Shown: positions 1-8,246 of the stretch, one piece after another | Position numbering within the stretch: position 1 is the stretch's first letter | Layout: each line of letters starts with the position of its first letter | From: CAKOSP01 sp964404455 | GTDB lineage: Bacteria > Bacillota_I > Bacilli_A > RF39 > UBA660 | Reading direction: 5' to 3' | NCBI GenBank assembly: GCA_964404455.1 | Contig: CAYOJY010000004.1 | Location: forward strand, 1-31,024 | Length of the DNA: 31,024 nt | Translations under genes and position numbers: made by a program | The notes under the pieces: model-generated | What the model was told of the DNA's origin: nothing | Database searches by the model: none | The model's input: only the letters and a program-made list of their open reading frames with translations

Positions 1-58
1 CGAACCCATGTATACTAGAGCCACAATCTAGCGTGTTAACCACTTCACCAATGCCACC
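1..58 (-). tRNA. tRNA-His (GTG), partial
   Basis: The reverse complement reads as a tRNA from its 5' end to the T-arm. The anticodon stem CTAGA/TCTAG encloses the loop TTGTGGC, giving anticodon GTG. The 5' end fits the extra G(-1) typical of tRNA-His. The 3' end (rest of the T-arm, acceptor and CCA) lies outside the window, so the gene is cut by the edge and not degenerate. Confidence 0.93.
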
Positions 59-67
59 ATGTACTAA

Positions 68-96
68 ATGATATCAAAAAAATTCAGAAAAATCAA
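68..96 (-). promoter_or_regulatory. sigma-70 promoter of tRNA-His
   Basis: On the minus strand TTGATT (91-96), a 17-base spacer and TATCAT (68-73) precede the tRNA 5' end by about 9 bases. The same TTGATT -35 box recurs at tRNA-Thr and the ferredoxin gene. Confidence 0.6.
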
Positions 97-273
97 GTAT
101 TCTAATATTAGAAATAACACACAAAGTCTTTAATTAAATAACAAAATTTTTATTATAACTTTTTCCTATAACTCATATCATATTATTGAGAAAATGTTTA
201 AATCATTAAACCGCTTAAAATTTCATAAAATTAATTGAGGTTTTAGGAGAGATAATTATGTCAAAGGATTTTT

Positions 274-615
274 GTGCACTCAAACCAATTTGATGATTTT
301 ATCAATCAAGATTTTAATTCTTTCTCAGAATGGTTGTTTTCTTTAAACCCTTATGAATTTACCTTAATAGCCACGATAATAGGTTTTGCCATTTCTCCTA
401 CTTTAACAATAAATCAACAAAATTCTTTAGGTAATTTTTTTGAATTATTAGGACAAGTAATATTAACTATAAATGCACAAGGTGAAACAATTAGACAGCA
501 TAAAGCTTTAAAATCTAATGTAACGCCTTATTTAGAATCAAAAAATTTAGAAGAAGAAATTTTAAAACTTAAATTAGAAATTATTCAATTAAGAAAAGAT
601 ACATTTTCCAATTAA
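274..615 (+). CDS. Small putative membrane-associated protein, unknown function
   Basis: This 113-residue protein has one hydrophobic stretch around residues 29-49 (YEFTLIATIIGFAISPTL), an NQQN-SLGNFFELLGQVILT segment after it, and a charged, Leu-rich C-terminus that could form a short coiled coil. The GTG start is chosen because AAAGGA lies 5 bases upstream. An ATG at 258, behind a stronger AGGAG site, opens an 11-codon frame that overlaps this start in another frame. That could be a leader ORF, or the true start separated from this gene by a frameshift. I recognise no characterised family; similar small proteins with an NQQN..GNF core occur in Bacillota as hypotheticals (recollection, not a search). 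Confidence 0.7.
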   Translation: MHSNQFDDFINQDFNSFSEWLFSLNPYEFTLIATIIGFAISPTLTINQQNSLGNFFELLGQVILTINAQGETIRQHKALKSNVTPYLESKNLEEEILKLKLEIIQLRKDTFSN

Positions 616-636
616 TAATTTTACTTAAAAAGAATT

Positions 637-1521
637 TTATTTTAATGACTTATATACGGGGTGTCTTAAATTTCCATTTTCCGTTTTTTCGATAAATTCG
701 ATTTTACATTCTAAATTCGGCATAATATATATATAATTTTTTAATTTAAATTTTGGTTTATTATTACGGGGATTTTTTTTAATTATTAAAAAATCCGGAT
801 TCTTTTTTCCTATATTAACAGTACCAGCTTTTATCAATTTATTTTTTTTAATTTTCCCTAATAATAAACTTGCCATTGGCTTATCAACTTCTTCTTTAAA
901 ACCACAGATAAAATAATCTTCATCTTGCAAATTTTTAATTTTAACCCAATCACTACTTCTCGAATTAATTTTATATTGACTATTAATTTTTTTAGCTATT
1001 ATACCTTCTAAATTTTCTTTTTTAATTTTATTAAATAATTTAATTCCTTCTTTTTTAATATAAATGGCTTTAACAAAATTTTTAGTATCTTTATATTTAT
1101 TTAAAATTTTCTTGCGTTCTAATAAAGGCAAATCAATTAAATTTTTATTTTCATAAATTATATCATAAGCAATAAATACTACCGGATCACTCTTTGCGTA
1201 ATAATCTATTTTAGTTATATCTTTTAAACGAATTCGTCTTTGTAATTTTTCAAAACTTGGCTTTCCTGATGAGATTATAACTATTTCTCCATCAAATATA
1301 ACTTTTTGTTGAACATTATTTTTAATACTAAGCAATTCAGGAAACTTATCATTAATTTGAATACCTTTTCTACTTTGAATATTAATTTTATTAGGCTCAA
1401 CAAAAATTAAAGCCCTGATGCCATCAAATTTCAATTCAAAAATATAATCATCGTCATTAAAAGGTTTTTTCACCTGTTCTAAAAACATAGGTGAAAAAAA
1501 TTGATTACCATATAAATTCAT
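637..1521 (-). CDS. ligD: Stand-alone ATP-dependent DNA ligase (LigD ligase domain)
   Basis: This 294-residue protein corresponds to the LigD ligase domain alone and would seal nicks during non-homologous end joining. Nucleotidyltransferase motifs are in order: motif I ELKFDGIR with the predicted AMP-linked lysine K31, motif III VIFDGEIVI, motif IIIa FIAYDIIY, motif IV LEGIIAKK and motif V SDWVKIKN. An OB-fold follows (FICGFK, then LLLGKIKKNKLIKAGTV). The C-terminus LRHPVYKSL matches the usual LigD ending. The ATG overlaps the Ku stop as ATGA, so translation is probably coupled. It is the last gene of a PE-Pol-Ku-Lig operon. Unlike the LigD proteins of Bacillus, Mycobacterium or Pseudomonas, it is not fused to the polymerase or phosphoesterase. 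Confidence 0.95.
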   Translation of the reverse strand: MNLYGNQFFSPMFLEQVKKPFNDDDYIFELKFDGIRALIFVEPNKINIQSRKGIQINDKFPELLSIKNNVQQKVIFDGEIVIISSGKPSFEKLQRRIRLKDITKIDYYAKSDPVVFIAYDIIYENKNLIDLPLLERKKILNKYKDTKNFVKAIYIKKEGIKLFNKIKKENLEGIIAKKINSQYKINSRSSDWVKIKNLQDEDYFICGFKEEVDKPMASLLLGKIKKNKLIKAGTVNIGKKNPDFLIIKKNPRNNKPKFKLKNYIYIMPNLECKIEFIEKTENGNLRHPVYKSLK

Positions 1522-2270
1522 TTTTTCACTTCTTTTAAACTCATTTTTAAAGCTTTCATTAAATCTGTGATGTTTTCCTTAGTTTTTCCTTTGGCTTTTT
1601 CTATTTTTTTACCATTTGCTTTTTGCTTGATAGCTTTTTTTATTCTATCCTGATATTCATCTTTATATTTATTAGGCTCAAACTTACCTGACATGGCAGC
1701 AATTAATTTTGTTGCTAATTCCATTTCTTCCTTACTGAATTTTTTTAATTCATCACTAGTTTCATCAAGATTAATTTCTTCCTCAAAATAAAGTGTGTTT
1801 AATATTAAATGATTTAATTCCAGTCTTAAAATAACATAATAAAATTTAGTTCCTAAAACTGTTTTACCTAAAGCAACTTTTCCAACTTGATTTAATGCCG
1901 CTTTAAATAATTCAAAAGCTTTATTATTTTTAGTAGTTAAATAATAACTTTTCTCAAAATATATTGGGTCTATTTCTTCTAAATCAACAAAAGAAATTAT
2001 TTCAATTAATGAATCATTAGCCAATTTTAATTTATTTAAATCTTCTGTTGTAAAAGTTATATATTTATCTTCTACATATTCATACCCTTTTATGATATCG
2101 CTGGTTTTAGTTTCTACTTTACAATGTGGACATATTTTCTGATATTTTATTCTACTGCCACATTTTTTATGTAACTGATTAAATGCTGTGTCATTATTTA
2201 TAATAATAGGATTTAACTCAATAGGAATATTCACTAAACCAAAACTTATTGATTTTTTTCTCATTGCCAT
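1518..2270 (-). CDS. ku: Ku, bacterial DNA end-binding protein
   Basis: This 250-residue protein is a typical bacterial Ku, the ring-forming homodimer that binds double-strand ends and recruits LigD. It begins MAMRKKSISFGLVNIPIEL and has the family signature LHKKCGSRIKYQKICPHC near residues 33-50. A central beta-barrel core follows (YYLTTKNNKAFELFKAAL). The C-terminal tail from about residue 200 is very Lys-rich, as in Ku proteins that use this tail for DNA and LigD contact. GGTG about 7 bases upstream supports the ATG. The TGA stop overlaps the start of the ligase gene. Confidence 0.97.
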   Translation of the reverse strand: MAMRKKSISFGLVNIPIELNPIIINNDTAFNQLHKKCGSRIKYQKICPHCKVETKTSDIIKGYEYVEDKYITFTTEDLNKLKLANDSLIEIISFVDLEEIDPIYFEKSYYLTTKNNKAFELFKAALNQVGKVALGKTVLGTKFYYVILRLELNHLILNTLYFEEEINLDETSDELKKFSKEEMELATKLIAAMSGKFEPNKYKDEYQDRIKKAIKQKANGKKIEKAKGKTKENITDLMKALKMSLKEVKK

Positions 2271-2330
2271 ATTTTAACACCATTTTTAGTATGATAAATT
2301 AAAATAAAACAATACCCTCCATAATTATAA

Positions 2331-3203
2331 CTATTTTAAATGTTGATTAATTACAAAAAAATTTTCCCAGGGATCTTTTCGTTTTAAACGTTTAAGCGCT
2401 TCTTTTAAAGTAATTGAATCTGGGGCAATTTTATAAAGTTCACTCCATTTAATCGGCATCGAAACTGTAGCATTTTTTTTAATTCGTAAAGAATAAGGCG
2501 CAATACTTGTAGAACTTTTAGTATTTCTAATCCAATCAACAAAAATTTTATTTTTTCTCTTAGACTTTCGAACATTACTGACGTAGCGATCAGGCCATTT
2601 TTCTTCCATCACAATTGCAATATTTTTAGCAAACATTCTAAATTTAGCCCAAGATACAGATGATTTAAGGGGAATTACAATATGATAACCTTTACCCCCA
2701 CTAGTTTTTAAAAATGAAACTAATGATAATTCATCTAAAATACTTTTTAAATCCATAACGCCCTGCCTAATGATATTTAAGTCTAATTTGTCATCTGGAT
2801 CTAAATCAAAAACCATCATATCCGGTTTATTTAAGGATAAAATCTGACTTCCCCATATATGAAATTCTATTGTATTCATTTGAACTTCCGAAACAAGACC
2901 GGAAATATCTGTTACATAATAATAATCTTCCTTATTATTATTTTTATTAGCAATATTTATCATTTTTAATCCTGTTATGGATTCACCTAAATGTTTTTTA
3001 TAAAAACATTCCCCATTTACTCCTTCTGGGCACCTAACTACACTAATAATTCTATTTTTTAAAAATGGTAACATCCTTTTCGCTATTTTTTGATAATATA
3101 AAGCCACTTCTTTTTTGGTAATTTTCGGTTTATTGAAAAGAGCTTTATCAGGACTTGTTAATTTAACTGATTCAATTATTATTTCATCGTTTTTTTTCAT
3201 CAT
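2331..3203 (-). CDS. Stand-alone LigD polymerase/primase domain (archaeo-eukaryotic primase fold)
   Basis: This is the NHEJ polymerase that fills gaps and adds nucleotides at breaks. Counting from an upstream in-frame ATG at 3221, the catalytic acidic residues are D139 and D141 in VFDLDPDD and D229 in FVDWIRN. The substrate loop SGGKGYH is at 174-180. The C-terminal part APYSLR..ATVSMPIKW is also typical of LigD Pol. I prefer the start at 3203 (MMKKND...), where GGAAG lies 6 bases upstream; the 3221 ATG lacks a good site. The 5' end overlaps the phosphoesterase gene by about 20 bases, which suggests coupled translation. Ku follows after 60 bases. In most bacteria this domain is fused within LigD; here it is separate. 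Confidence 0.93.
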   Translation of the reverse strand: MMKKNDEIIIESVKLTSPDKALFNKPKITKKEVALYYQKIAKRMLPFLKNRIISVVRCPEGVNGECFYKKHLGESITGLKMINIANKNNNKEDYYYVTDISGLVSEVQMNTIEFHIWGSQILSLNKPDMMVFDLDPDDKLDLNIIRQGVMDLKSILDELSLVSFLKTSGGKGYHIVIPLKSSVSWAKFRMFAKNIAIVMEEKWPDRYVSNVRKSKRKNKIFVDWIRNTKSSTSIAPYSLRIKKNATVSMPIKWSELYKIAPDSITLKEALKRLKRKDPWENFFVINQHLK

Positions 3204-3756
3204 TTTTTTCTTCCATTTCAATTTGTTTCATTGTCCTACCGGTTCGAATGCTTTTGTCATATTTAGTAAGATTAACCACAGAATTATCAAATTCATCTTT
3301 TTCTTTAATAAGTAACCAATTACTTCCTTCCATCCTTATTAAAGCCCAGCCTCCCATTAATCGCTTACCTTTTAAACTAAATTTTAATGTTCCTTTTTTA
3401 AACCCCTCATTTACATTAGATACTGGTTCCCAAATACCTTCATCCCAAATCATAACGGTACCTCCCCCATATTCTCCTTGAGGAATAATTCCTTCAAAAT
3501 TTCGGTATTCAAATGGATGATCTTCCACTTCTATAGCTAATCTTTTATCTTTAGGGTTATATGATGGACCTTTTGGTACAGCCCAGCTTTTTAAAGCGCC
3601 TTGCCACTCTAAACGAAGATCATAATGATCTTTGGAAGCTAAATGATGTTGAACCACAAATTTAAGTGTTTTTTTAGTTTTTCTGGTTTTGCCCTTAGGT
3701 TCATTTGTTTTATCAAAATTTCTTTTTTCGGTATATTTCTTTAATTTATTACTCAC
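3184..3756 (-). CDS. Stand-alone LigD 3'-phosphoesterase
   Basis: This 190-residue protein matches the LigD phosphoesterase (PE) module, a Mn-dependent enzyme that trims 3'-ribonucleotides and 3'-phosphates at breaks. After a basic, disordered N-terminus (about 1-30), the core has FVVQHHLASKDHYDLRLEW. Its H38, H44, D46 and R48, then H80 and Y84 in VEDHPFEY, keep the spacing of the H42/H48/D50/R52/H84/Y88 set known from the Pseudomonas enzyme. LKSWAVPKGPS and IIPQGEYGGGTVMIWD are further signatures. GTG start with GGTGA 4 bases upstream. It is the first gene of the NHEJ operon. Confidence 0.95.
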   Translation of the reverse strand: MSNKLKKYTEKRNFDKTNEPKGKTRKTKKTLKFVVQHHLASKDHYDLRLEWQGALKSWAVPKGPSYNPKDKRLAIEVEDHPFEYRNFEGIIPQGEYGGGTVMIWDEGIWEPVSNVNEGFKKGTLKFSLKGKRLMGGWALIRMEGSNWLLIKEKDEFDNSVVNLTKYDKSIRTGRTMKQIEMEEKNDEKKR

Positions 3757-3822
3757 AAAATCACCAAGCCTTAATCTTAGTTTTAAAATTTTCTAAAAAA
3801 GTATACATTTATTATCAAGGTT

Positions 3823-4017
3823 TCAATTTCTTTTAAACGCTGCTCCGGAAAGCAACTTTATTACTAATACAAAAATTATAACGTTTATAATTATTAATAC
3901 AAAATCCCCAGCTTCATTCGGAAACATTTGATGAATAAAATTTGAATATAAATTATAATAATTAATTAAAATACTCCATAATTTATTAAAAAAATCAAAT
4001 ATGCTATTTAACATCAT
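3823..4017 (-). CDS. Small single-pass membrane protein coupled to the AAA+ gene
   Basis: This 64-residue protein has one strong transmembrane helix at about 40-57 (FVLIIINVIIFVLVIKLL), an aromatic-rich N-terminal half and a short basic C-terminus. Its tandem ATGs (4017, 4014) lie inside the last codons of the AAA+ ATPase gene (GATGATGTTAAATAG), so the two are almost certainly co-translated. I do not recognise the family. The tight overlap suggests it anchors or partners the ATPase at the membrane (inference). Confidence 0.75.
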   Translation of the reverse strand: MMLNSIFDFFNKLWSILINYYNLYSNFIHQMFPNEAGDFVLIIINVIIFVLVIKLLSGAAFKRN

Positions 4018-4924
4018 CTAAATCCAAACCTTCTTTTTTTATTAAATCTTCAAATTCAATTTTAAATCTTTCTATTTCTTTTTTCTTAGAATCTTCATAA
4101 ATGTTACGAGCATTATAAATTGCTTTATAAAAATGTTTTAGTTTAGCTTCATTGACATTATCATAAAGAGCATAAGTTAAGGAATTAGCTACTATCGTTA
4201 AACAAATATCCGGATATCTACTGGACACTTCATAAATTCGTTTATATTCATCAGTCATTTCTACAATAAAAGCCATTATTTTTTCGATTATATAAGGGGG
4301 ATAAGAAAGCTTAACTCCTACATTTTTTTCTAATTTCGGAAGTGTTCCCATTAATATTTTTACAGTTGTTGGTTTATCAGTTTCCATAACTTCTATTTTT
4401 TGAAAACGTCTTAAAAAAGCCCGATCTCTTAAAATATAACGTTCATATTCTTCGGTAGTTGTTGCTCCCATCATTTTAATAGTTCCTCGATCTAAACCAG
4501 CTTTTAACATATTGGCAAAATCCAGTCCGCCTTCTTTATTCACCAAAACATGCGTTTCATCAATAAATATAATTGTTTTATCTTTATTTGTTAATTCCCT
4601 TACTAATAAATCAACTCTATTTTCTAATTGACCATCAGATTGAGCAGAGCCAATTAAACTGGTTATATTTATTTTTATAATTTGCCAATTTTTTAAAACA
4701 TCAGGAACCATATTTTTTTTAATACGATAAGCAACACCCTCAACTATGGCAGTCTTACCTATCCCAGGCTTTCCTACTAATAAAACACTTTTTTCAGGAG
4801 TCATTAAAGTTAAAATACAATCTTTTATTTCTTCATCTCGCGCAATAGCGGGATCGGTAATATATTCTTTTTCCGTTAAATTTGTTCCATATCTTTCTAA
4901 AATACTAATATTGTCTTCTAACAT
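4004..4924 (-). CDS. Clp-type AAA+ ATPase, single nucleotide-binding domain
   Basis: This 306-residue protein resembles the first AAA+ domain of ClpA/ClpB/ClpC without the N-terminal Clp repeats or the second AAA+ domain. Walker A GKPGIGKT is at 51-58 and Walker B IIFIDE at 118-123, followed by TH where Clp proteins have LH. Sensor 1 lies in GATTTEEY (T155 region) and arginine-finger candidates are R172/R173 in AFLRRF. IARDEEI before Walker A is the usual Clp D1 entry. There is no ClpP-docking IGF/L loop. AGGTGA precedes the ATG. It is translationally coupled to a one-helix membrane protein, so a membrane-linked remodelling role is possible; the substrate is unknown. Confidence 0.85.
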   Translation of the reverse strand: MLEDNISILERYGTNLTEKEYITDPAIARDEEIKDCILTLMTPEKSVLLVGKPGIGKTAIVEGVAYRIKKNMVPDVLKNWQIIKINITSLIGSAQSDGQLENRVDLLVRELTNKDKTIIFIDETHVLVNKEGGLDFANMLKAGLDRGTIKMMGATTTEEYERYILRDRAFLRRFQKIEVMETDKPTTVKILMGTLPKLEKNVGVKLSYPPYIIEKIMAFIVEMTDEYKRIYEVSSRYPDICLTIVANSLTYALYDNVNEAKLKHFYKAIYNARNIYEDSKKKEIERFKIEFEDLIKKEGLDLDDVK

Positions 4925-5015
4925 GTTATCACCTATTAAAAATTATAACATAAAAAAAAATATTTTAATAAATATCTCTTAAATTTATAATTATTCTAAG
5001 AATTAATAACTAAAA

Positions 5016-5091
5016 TGGCGCCTGTTATAGGACTCGAACCTATGACCTAACGGTTAACAGCCGTGCGCTCTACCGACTGAGCTAAACAGGC
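5016..5091 (-). tRNA. tRNA-Asn (GTT)
   Basis: A complete cloverleaf on the minus strand. The acceptor GCCTGTT pairs with AACAGGC, the anticodon loop CTGTTAA gives GTT, the T-loop is TTCGAGT, and CCA is encoded after a G discriminator. Confidence 0.97.
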
Positions 5092-5102
5092 ACTGCAACA
5101 TG

Positions 5103-5132
5103 ATTATAATATAATTAATTAATACTTGTCAA
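5103..5132 (-). promoter_or_regulatory. sigma-70 promoter of tRNA-Asn
   Basis: Consensus boxes on the minus strand: TTGACA (5127-5132), an 18-base spacer and TATAAT (5103-5108). The -10 box ends 11 bases before the tRNA. Confidence 0.85.
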
Positions 5133-5197
5133 TATTTATATATTATTTAGTACTCTTATTTTGCACTTCAATTGAAAACTATTAAACTTTTTTACAT

Positions 5198-5222
5198 TTA
5201 AAAATGCTATTACAGCATTTTA
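5198..5222 (-). terminator. Intrinsic terminator after the 5220-5654 gene
   Basis: AAAATGCT/AGCATTTT stem with a 5-base loop. On the minus strand it ends in a run of T directly after the stop codon. Confidence 0.7.
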
Positions 5223-5654
5223 TAAATATTTTTTTAGTTCATCAAGATTATGTTCTAACATATCTTTAAATTCCATTGCCAATTTTTCTACTTTTTTATC
5301 ACTTATTTTATAAGAATTAATTTTTTCTTGAATCTCGATAATTCCTCTATTAGTACCTTCAATCATCATTTTAGCAACATTACTAATCGATTTATCTTTC
5401 ATAAGTTTCATATTACTCATTAAATTTGTTCTAATTTCAGAAATCTTACTGGAATCTTTATACTTTTCTTCATCATTACTTTCCAGCATTAAATCTCCAA
5501 CTTTTTCACAAATTTTATTATATTCTTCCATTTGTTCTTCTAATAATTCTTTAAAATCTTCATTATTAACAAATTTTAATACACTTGAGATACCAATTAT
5601 CCCCATATCAGCATTTTGCCAAATAAAACTTAATACTTCTTCATTGTTTTTCAT
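5220..5654 (-). CDS. Conserved hypothetical helical-bundle protein
   Basis: About 144 residues, entirely helical in pattern, with heptad-like hydrophobics and an N-terminal segment SFIWQNADMGIIGISSVL. The middle part has KDKSISNVAKMMIEGTNRGIIEIQ, which I recall from uncharacterised Clostridia/Bacilli proteins with a ferritin-like four-helix layout. No metal-binding motif is evident. I choose the ATG at 5654 because GGGTGA lies 5-6 bases upstream; an in-frame GTG at 5663 overlaps that site. It has its own terminator and is probably a single-gene unit. Confidence 0.7.
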   Translation of the reverse strand: MKNNEEVLSFIWQNADMGIIGISSVLKFVNNEDFKELLEEQMEEYNKICEKVGDLMLESNDEEKYKDSSKISEIRTNLMSNMKLMKDKSISNVAKMMIEGTNRGIIEIQEKINSYKISDKKVEKLAMEFKDMLEHNLDELKKYL

Positions 5655-5693
5655 AAAATTCACCCAATTCTAGGGTACCCAATTTTACAAAAA

Positions 5694-7328
5694 TTATACT
5701 TCTTGAACTACTGCTATAATCATTGGCTTACATTCAGTTTCCTGATACAAAAATTTACTTAATTCATCCCGAATTTCAAATTTAATATTATTATAATCTA
5801 CATAACTTGGAGTTATATTTCGACTAATTATAGTCTCACTTAATTTTTTAATTTCTTCAATTAAATCATGAGAATCTTTAATATAAATAAAGCCCCGAGT
5901 TGTTACTTCTGGTCCGACTAAAATAACTTTCTCTTTTTTAGAAATAGTTGCACTTATTAAAACAATTCCATTTTCAGATAACATTTCCCTATCTTTAATT
6001 ACTAAATCTCCAATGTCATCATTACTATTTCCATCTATCAATATATCATTAACTTTAACCTTATCAAATTTATCTAATAATTTTTTATTTTCAATCGTTA
6101 CGACTTCTCCATTTTGTTTTAAAATAATATTTTCCGGGCTTATCCCTAATGTATTAGCTAAATTAGCATTCCCCACCATATAACGATATTCACCCTTAAC
6201 TGGCATATAATATTTTGGATTAATTAATTTTATCATCAACATTAAATCTTCACTTGAAGAATGATGAAGAATAGTTCGGTCACTCGGTATATTTACTATA
6301 TTACAACCAAACATTGCTAACTCATTTTCTAATTTAACTACTAATTTTTCGGTACTGTCATATCTAGGTTCAGCTAAAACAATAGTATCCTCTTTTTTCA
6401 AATTAATAAATTTATCATAACCATTTAATATTTTATTTAAATGAGCATATGGATTAGTTCTATCATCAGCAATTAAAACAATTGCGTTATAATCATTTAA
6501 ATTACTTAAATCGCCTAAAATATTATCATTAAAATTTAAATATCCCTCGGTTTTAGCAAAATTAATAACATTCTGTAATTTTTTACCCATAACAATAACT
6601 TTTCGATGTTTATTCGATGCCGCCGTAAATATTTCATTAATTGTATATAAATGATGAGGCAATATCGAAAAAATTATTCTTTTTTCATGATGATTAATCG
6701 TATCTTTAAAAAATTCTAATAAATGATGTTTCGGAGAAGTATGACCTTTTTTTTCTGAAAATTGAGATTCAGATAATAAACATAAAACCCCTTGTTTACC
6801 AACATAAGCAATTTTACCTAAATCCATATCATAAGATTCATTCATCGTCGGATCAATTATAAAATCACCCGTATAACAAATCGCTCCATCTTTAGTATTG
6901 ATAATATACATCACCGCATCAGGTATGCTATTAGATACTGAAATAGGAAAAATAGAAATCTGATCAAAGATTAATTTCTTATGCGGTTTAATTTCAACAA
7001 TATTTTTTTCATTAATTCCATCTTCTAATAAAATAAATTTATTAAATTTAGTTACATATATTTTTAATTCTGGAATTACCGCTAATAAATCTTTAACTGC
7101 CCCCATATTTTCTTTATGACCATTTGTTAAAAATAAGCCTCTAATTTTCTTGCGATTTTTTACCAAATAATCAAATTCAGGAATAATATAATCAATTCCC
7201 AATAAATTTCCACTAGCGTATTTTAAACCACAATCCATAATAAATATTAAATCGTCAACTTCTATAACATAGGTGTTTTTGCCATCTTCATCAAGCCCAC
7301 CCAAACCAAAAATTTTAATTTTACTCAT
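5694..7328 (-). CDS. RNase J-family protein with degenerate active site
   Basis: This 544-residue protein has the full RNase J layout: metallo-beta-lactamase domain, beta-CASP domain and C-terminal domain. It opens with IKIFGLGGLDEDGKNTYVIE. The metal ligands are lost, however. The HGHxDH motif is TNGHKENMG (68-76), the NHSIPD histidine region reads SNSIPD, and the later HGE motif is KGE in PVKGEYRYM. TGDF is kept. B. subtilis RNase J2 is also partly degenerate and works in a complex with J1, so this is probably a structural or regulatory RNase J2-like subunit whose active partner is elsewhere. The ATG at 7328 follows GAGGTGATAATT; an in-frame GTG at 7337 lies inside that ribosome binding site. 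Confidence 0.88.
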   Translation of the reverse strand: MSKIKIFGLGGLDEDGKNTYVIEVDDLIFIMDCGLKYASGNLLGIDYIIPEFDYLVKNRKKIRGLFLTNGHKENMGAVKDLLAVIPELKIYVTKFNKFILLEDGINEKNIVEIKPHKKLIFDQISIFPISVSNSIPDAVMYIINTKDGAICYTGDFIIDPTMNESYDMDLGKIAYVGKQGVLCLLSESQFSEKKGHTSPKHHLLEFFKDTINHHEKRIIFSILPHHLYTINEIFTAASNKHRKVIVMGKKLQNVINFAKTEGYLNFNDNILGDLSNLNDYNAIVLIADDRTNPYAHLNKILNGYDKFINLKKEDTIVLAEPRYDSTEKLVVKLENELAMFGCNIVNIPSDRTILHHSSSEDLMLMIKLINPKYYMPVKGEYRYMVGNANLANTLGISPENIILKQNGEVVTIENKKLLDKFDKVKVNDILIDGNSNDDIGDLVIKDREMLSENGIVLISATISKKEKVILVGPEVTTRGFIYIKDSHDLIEEIKKLSETIISRNITPSYVDYNNIKFEIRDELSKFLYQETECKPMIIAVVQEV

Positions 7329-7401
7329 AATTATCACCTCTATATAAATTTTTAAAGTTACCTGGTGAAATAATTATAACAAAAATTTTTGAATAAAGCA
7401 A

Positions 7402-8157
7402 TTAAGTTTCACTGATCAGTTCGCTTATGTAAACTAAATTATAATCTTTAAAATTTATTTCTTTTAATAAAATTTTGAAATTTTTTAAAGATAAGTTATG
7501 CGATATAAATAATATTTGACCACTATGAATGTTATTTTTCATCTTAATAATATTATTTTGATTTACATAATCTTTTACTTCAATTAAATGATAGTTATGT
7601 TTTAAACATAAATTAACAATTTCTTCATTTACTAAACAAATTTTTGTTTTTAAATAATGATTTAAGCGATTAAAGTTATCCACATCATTATTAATTTGCT
7701 CTAAAAAACTATTTTTATTATATTCATAATATAAAATTAATATATTTGCTTTTATTTTTTGTTCAATTAGGTATTTTTGAATAATATTATTATCAACAAT
7801 TAAGGAGATATTTCTATTATTAGGATTTCCTGAAATAATTATTTTATTTTTATTGTTTTCTAAATTAACTTGAGGTATAACATCTTGATATACTAAATAA
7901 TATTCATTAAATTTTTTAAAATCACGCATATTATAATAACTTTCTAAAACATTAACTTTTTTGCCATTTAATCCGGGAATTATATAATTTCCCTCAATTT
8001 TAGCATTAATTGCTTTTATATAATAATCATCTTGTTTATATTTTATTATTTTCATTAAGTCATTTTGAGTTAACAAAACCCGATTAATTTGATTAACATA
8101 AAAAAAAGAAAAAAATAATAAACTAATAATTCCCATAATTTTAAAAGTTTTTTTCAA
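7402..8157 (-). CDS. Membrane-anchored protein, possibly a degenerate polysaccharide deacetylase-like protein
   Basis: About 251 residues with an N-terminal signal anchor (IMGIISLLFFSFFYVNQI) and an extracytoplasmic remainder. The middle segment EGNYIIPGLNGKKVNVLESYYNM and the later ISGNPNNRNISLIVDN resemble secreted NodB-fold deacetylase-like proteins of low-GC Bacillota. The expected TFDDG and HxxxH zinc motifs are absent, so catalysis is unlikely. Start: TTG at 8157, 5 bases after AGGTGG; an in-frame GTG at 8166 sits in that site. The family assignment is from memory and tentative. Confidence 0.5.
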   Translation of the reverse strand: MKKTFKIMGIISLLFFSFFYVNQINRVLLTQNDLMKIIKYKQDDYYIKAINAKIEGNYIIPGLNGKKVNVLESYYNMRDFKKFNEYYLVYQDVIPQVNLENNKNKIIISGNPNNRNISLIVDNNIIQKYLIEQKIKANILILYYEYNKNSFLEQINNDVDNFNRLNHYLKTKICLVNEEIVNLCLKHNYHLIEVKDYVNQNNIIKMKNNIHSGQILFISHNLSLKNFKILLKEINFKDYNLVYISELISET

Positions 8158-8219
8158 GAGTACCACCTGTTAAATACTATGAATTAATAATTATTTTTTT
8201 ACTTAATTAGATTGTTTAA

Positions 8220-8246
8220 ATAAAAAATGTAGAAAACTCTACATTA
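8220..8246 (-). terminator. Intrinsic terminator after the XRE gene
   Basis: On the minus strand AATGTAGA-GTTT-TCTACATT is followed by TTTTTA. The stem begins at the stop codon of the regulator gene. Confidence 0.85.

Noticed and set aside
4746..4982. Plus-strand ORF opposite the AAA+ ATPase
   Set aside because: It reads the complement of the Walker A region and has no ribosome binding site; likewise other antisense frames over ligD-PE, tagG, tagH and the AgrB-like gene.
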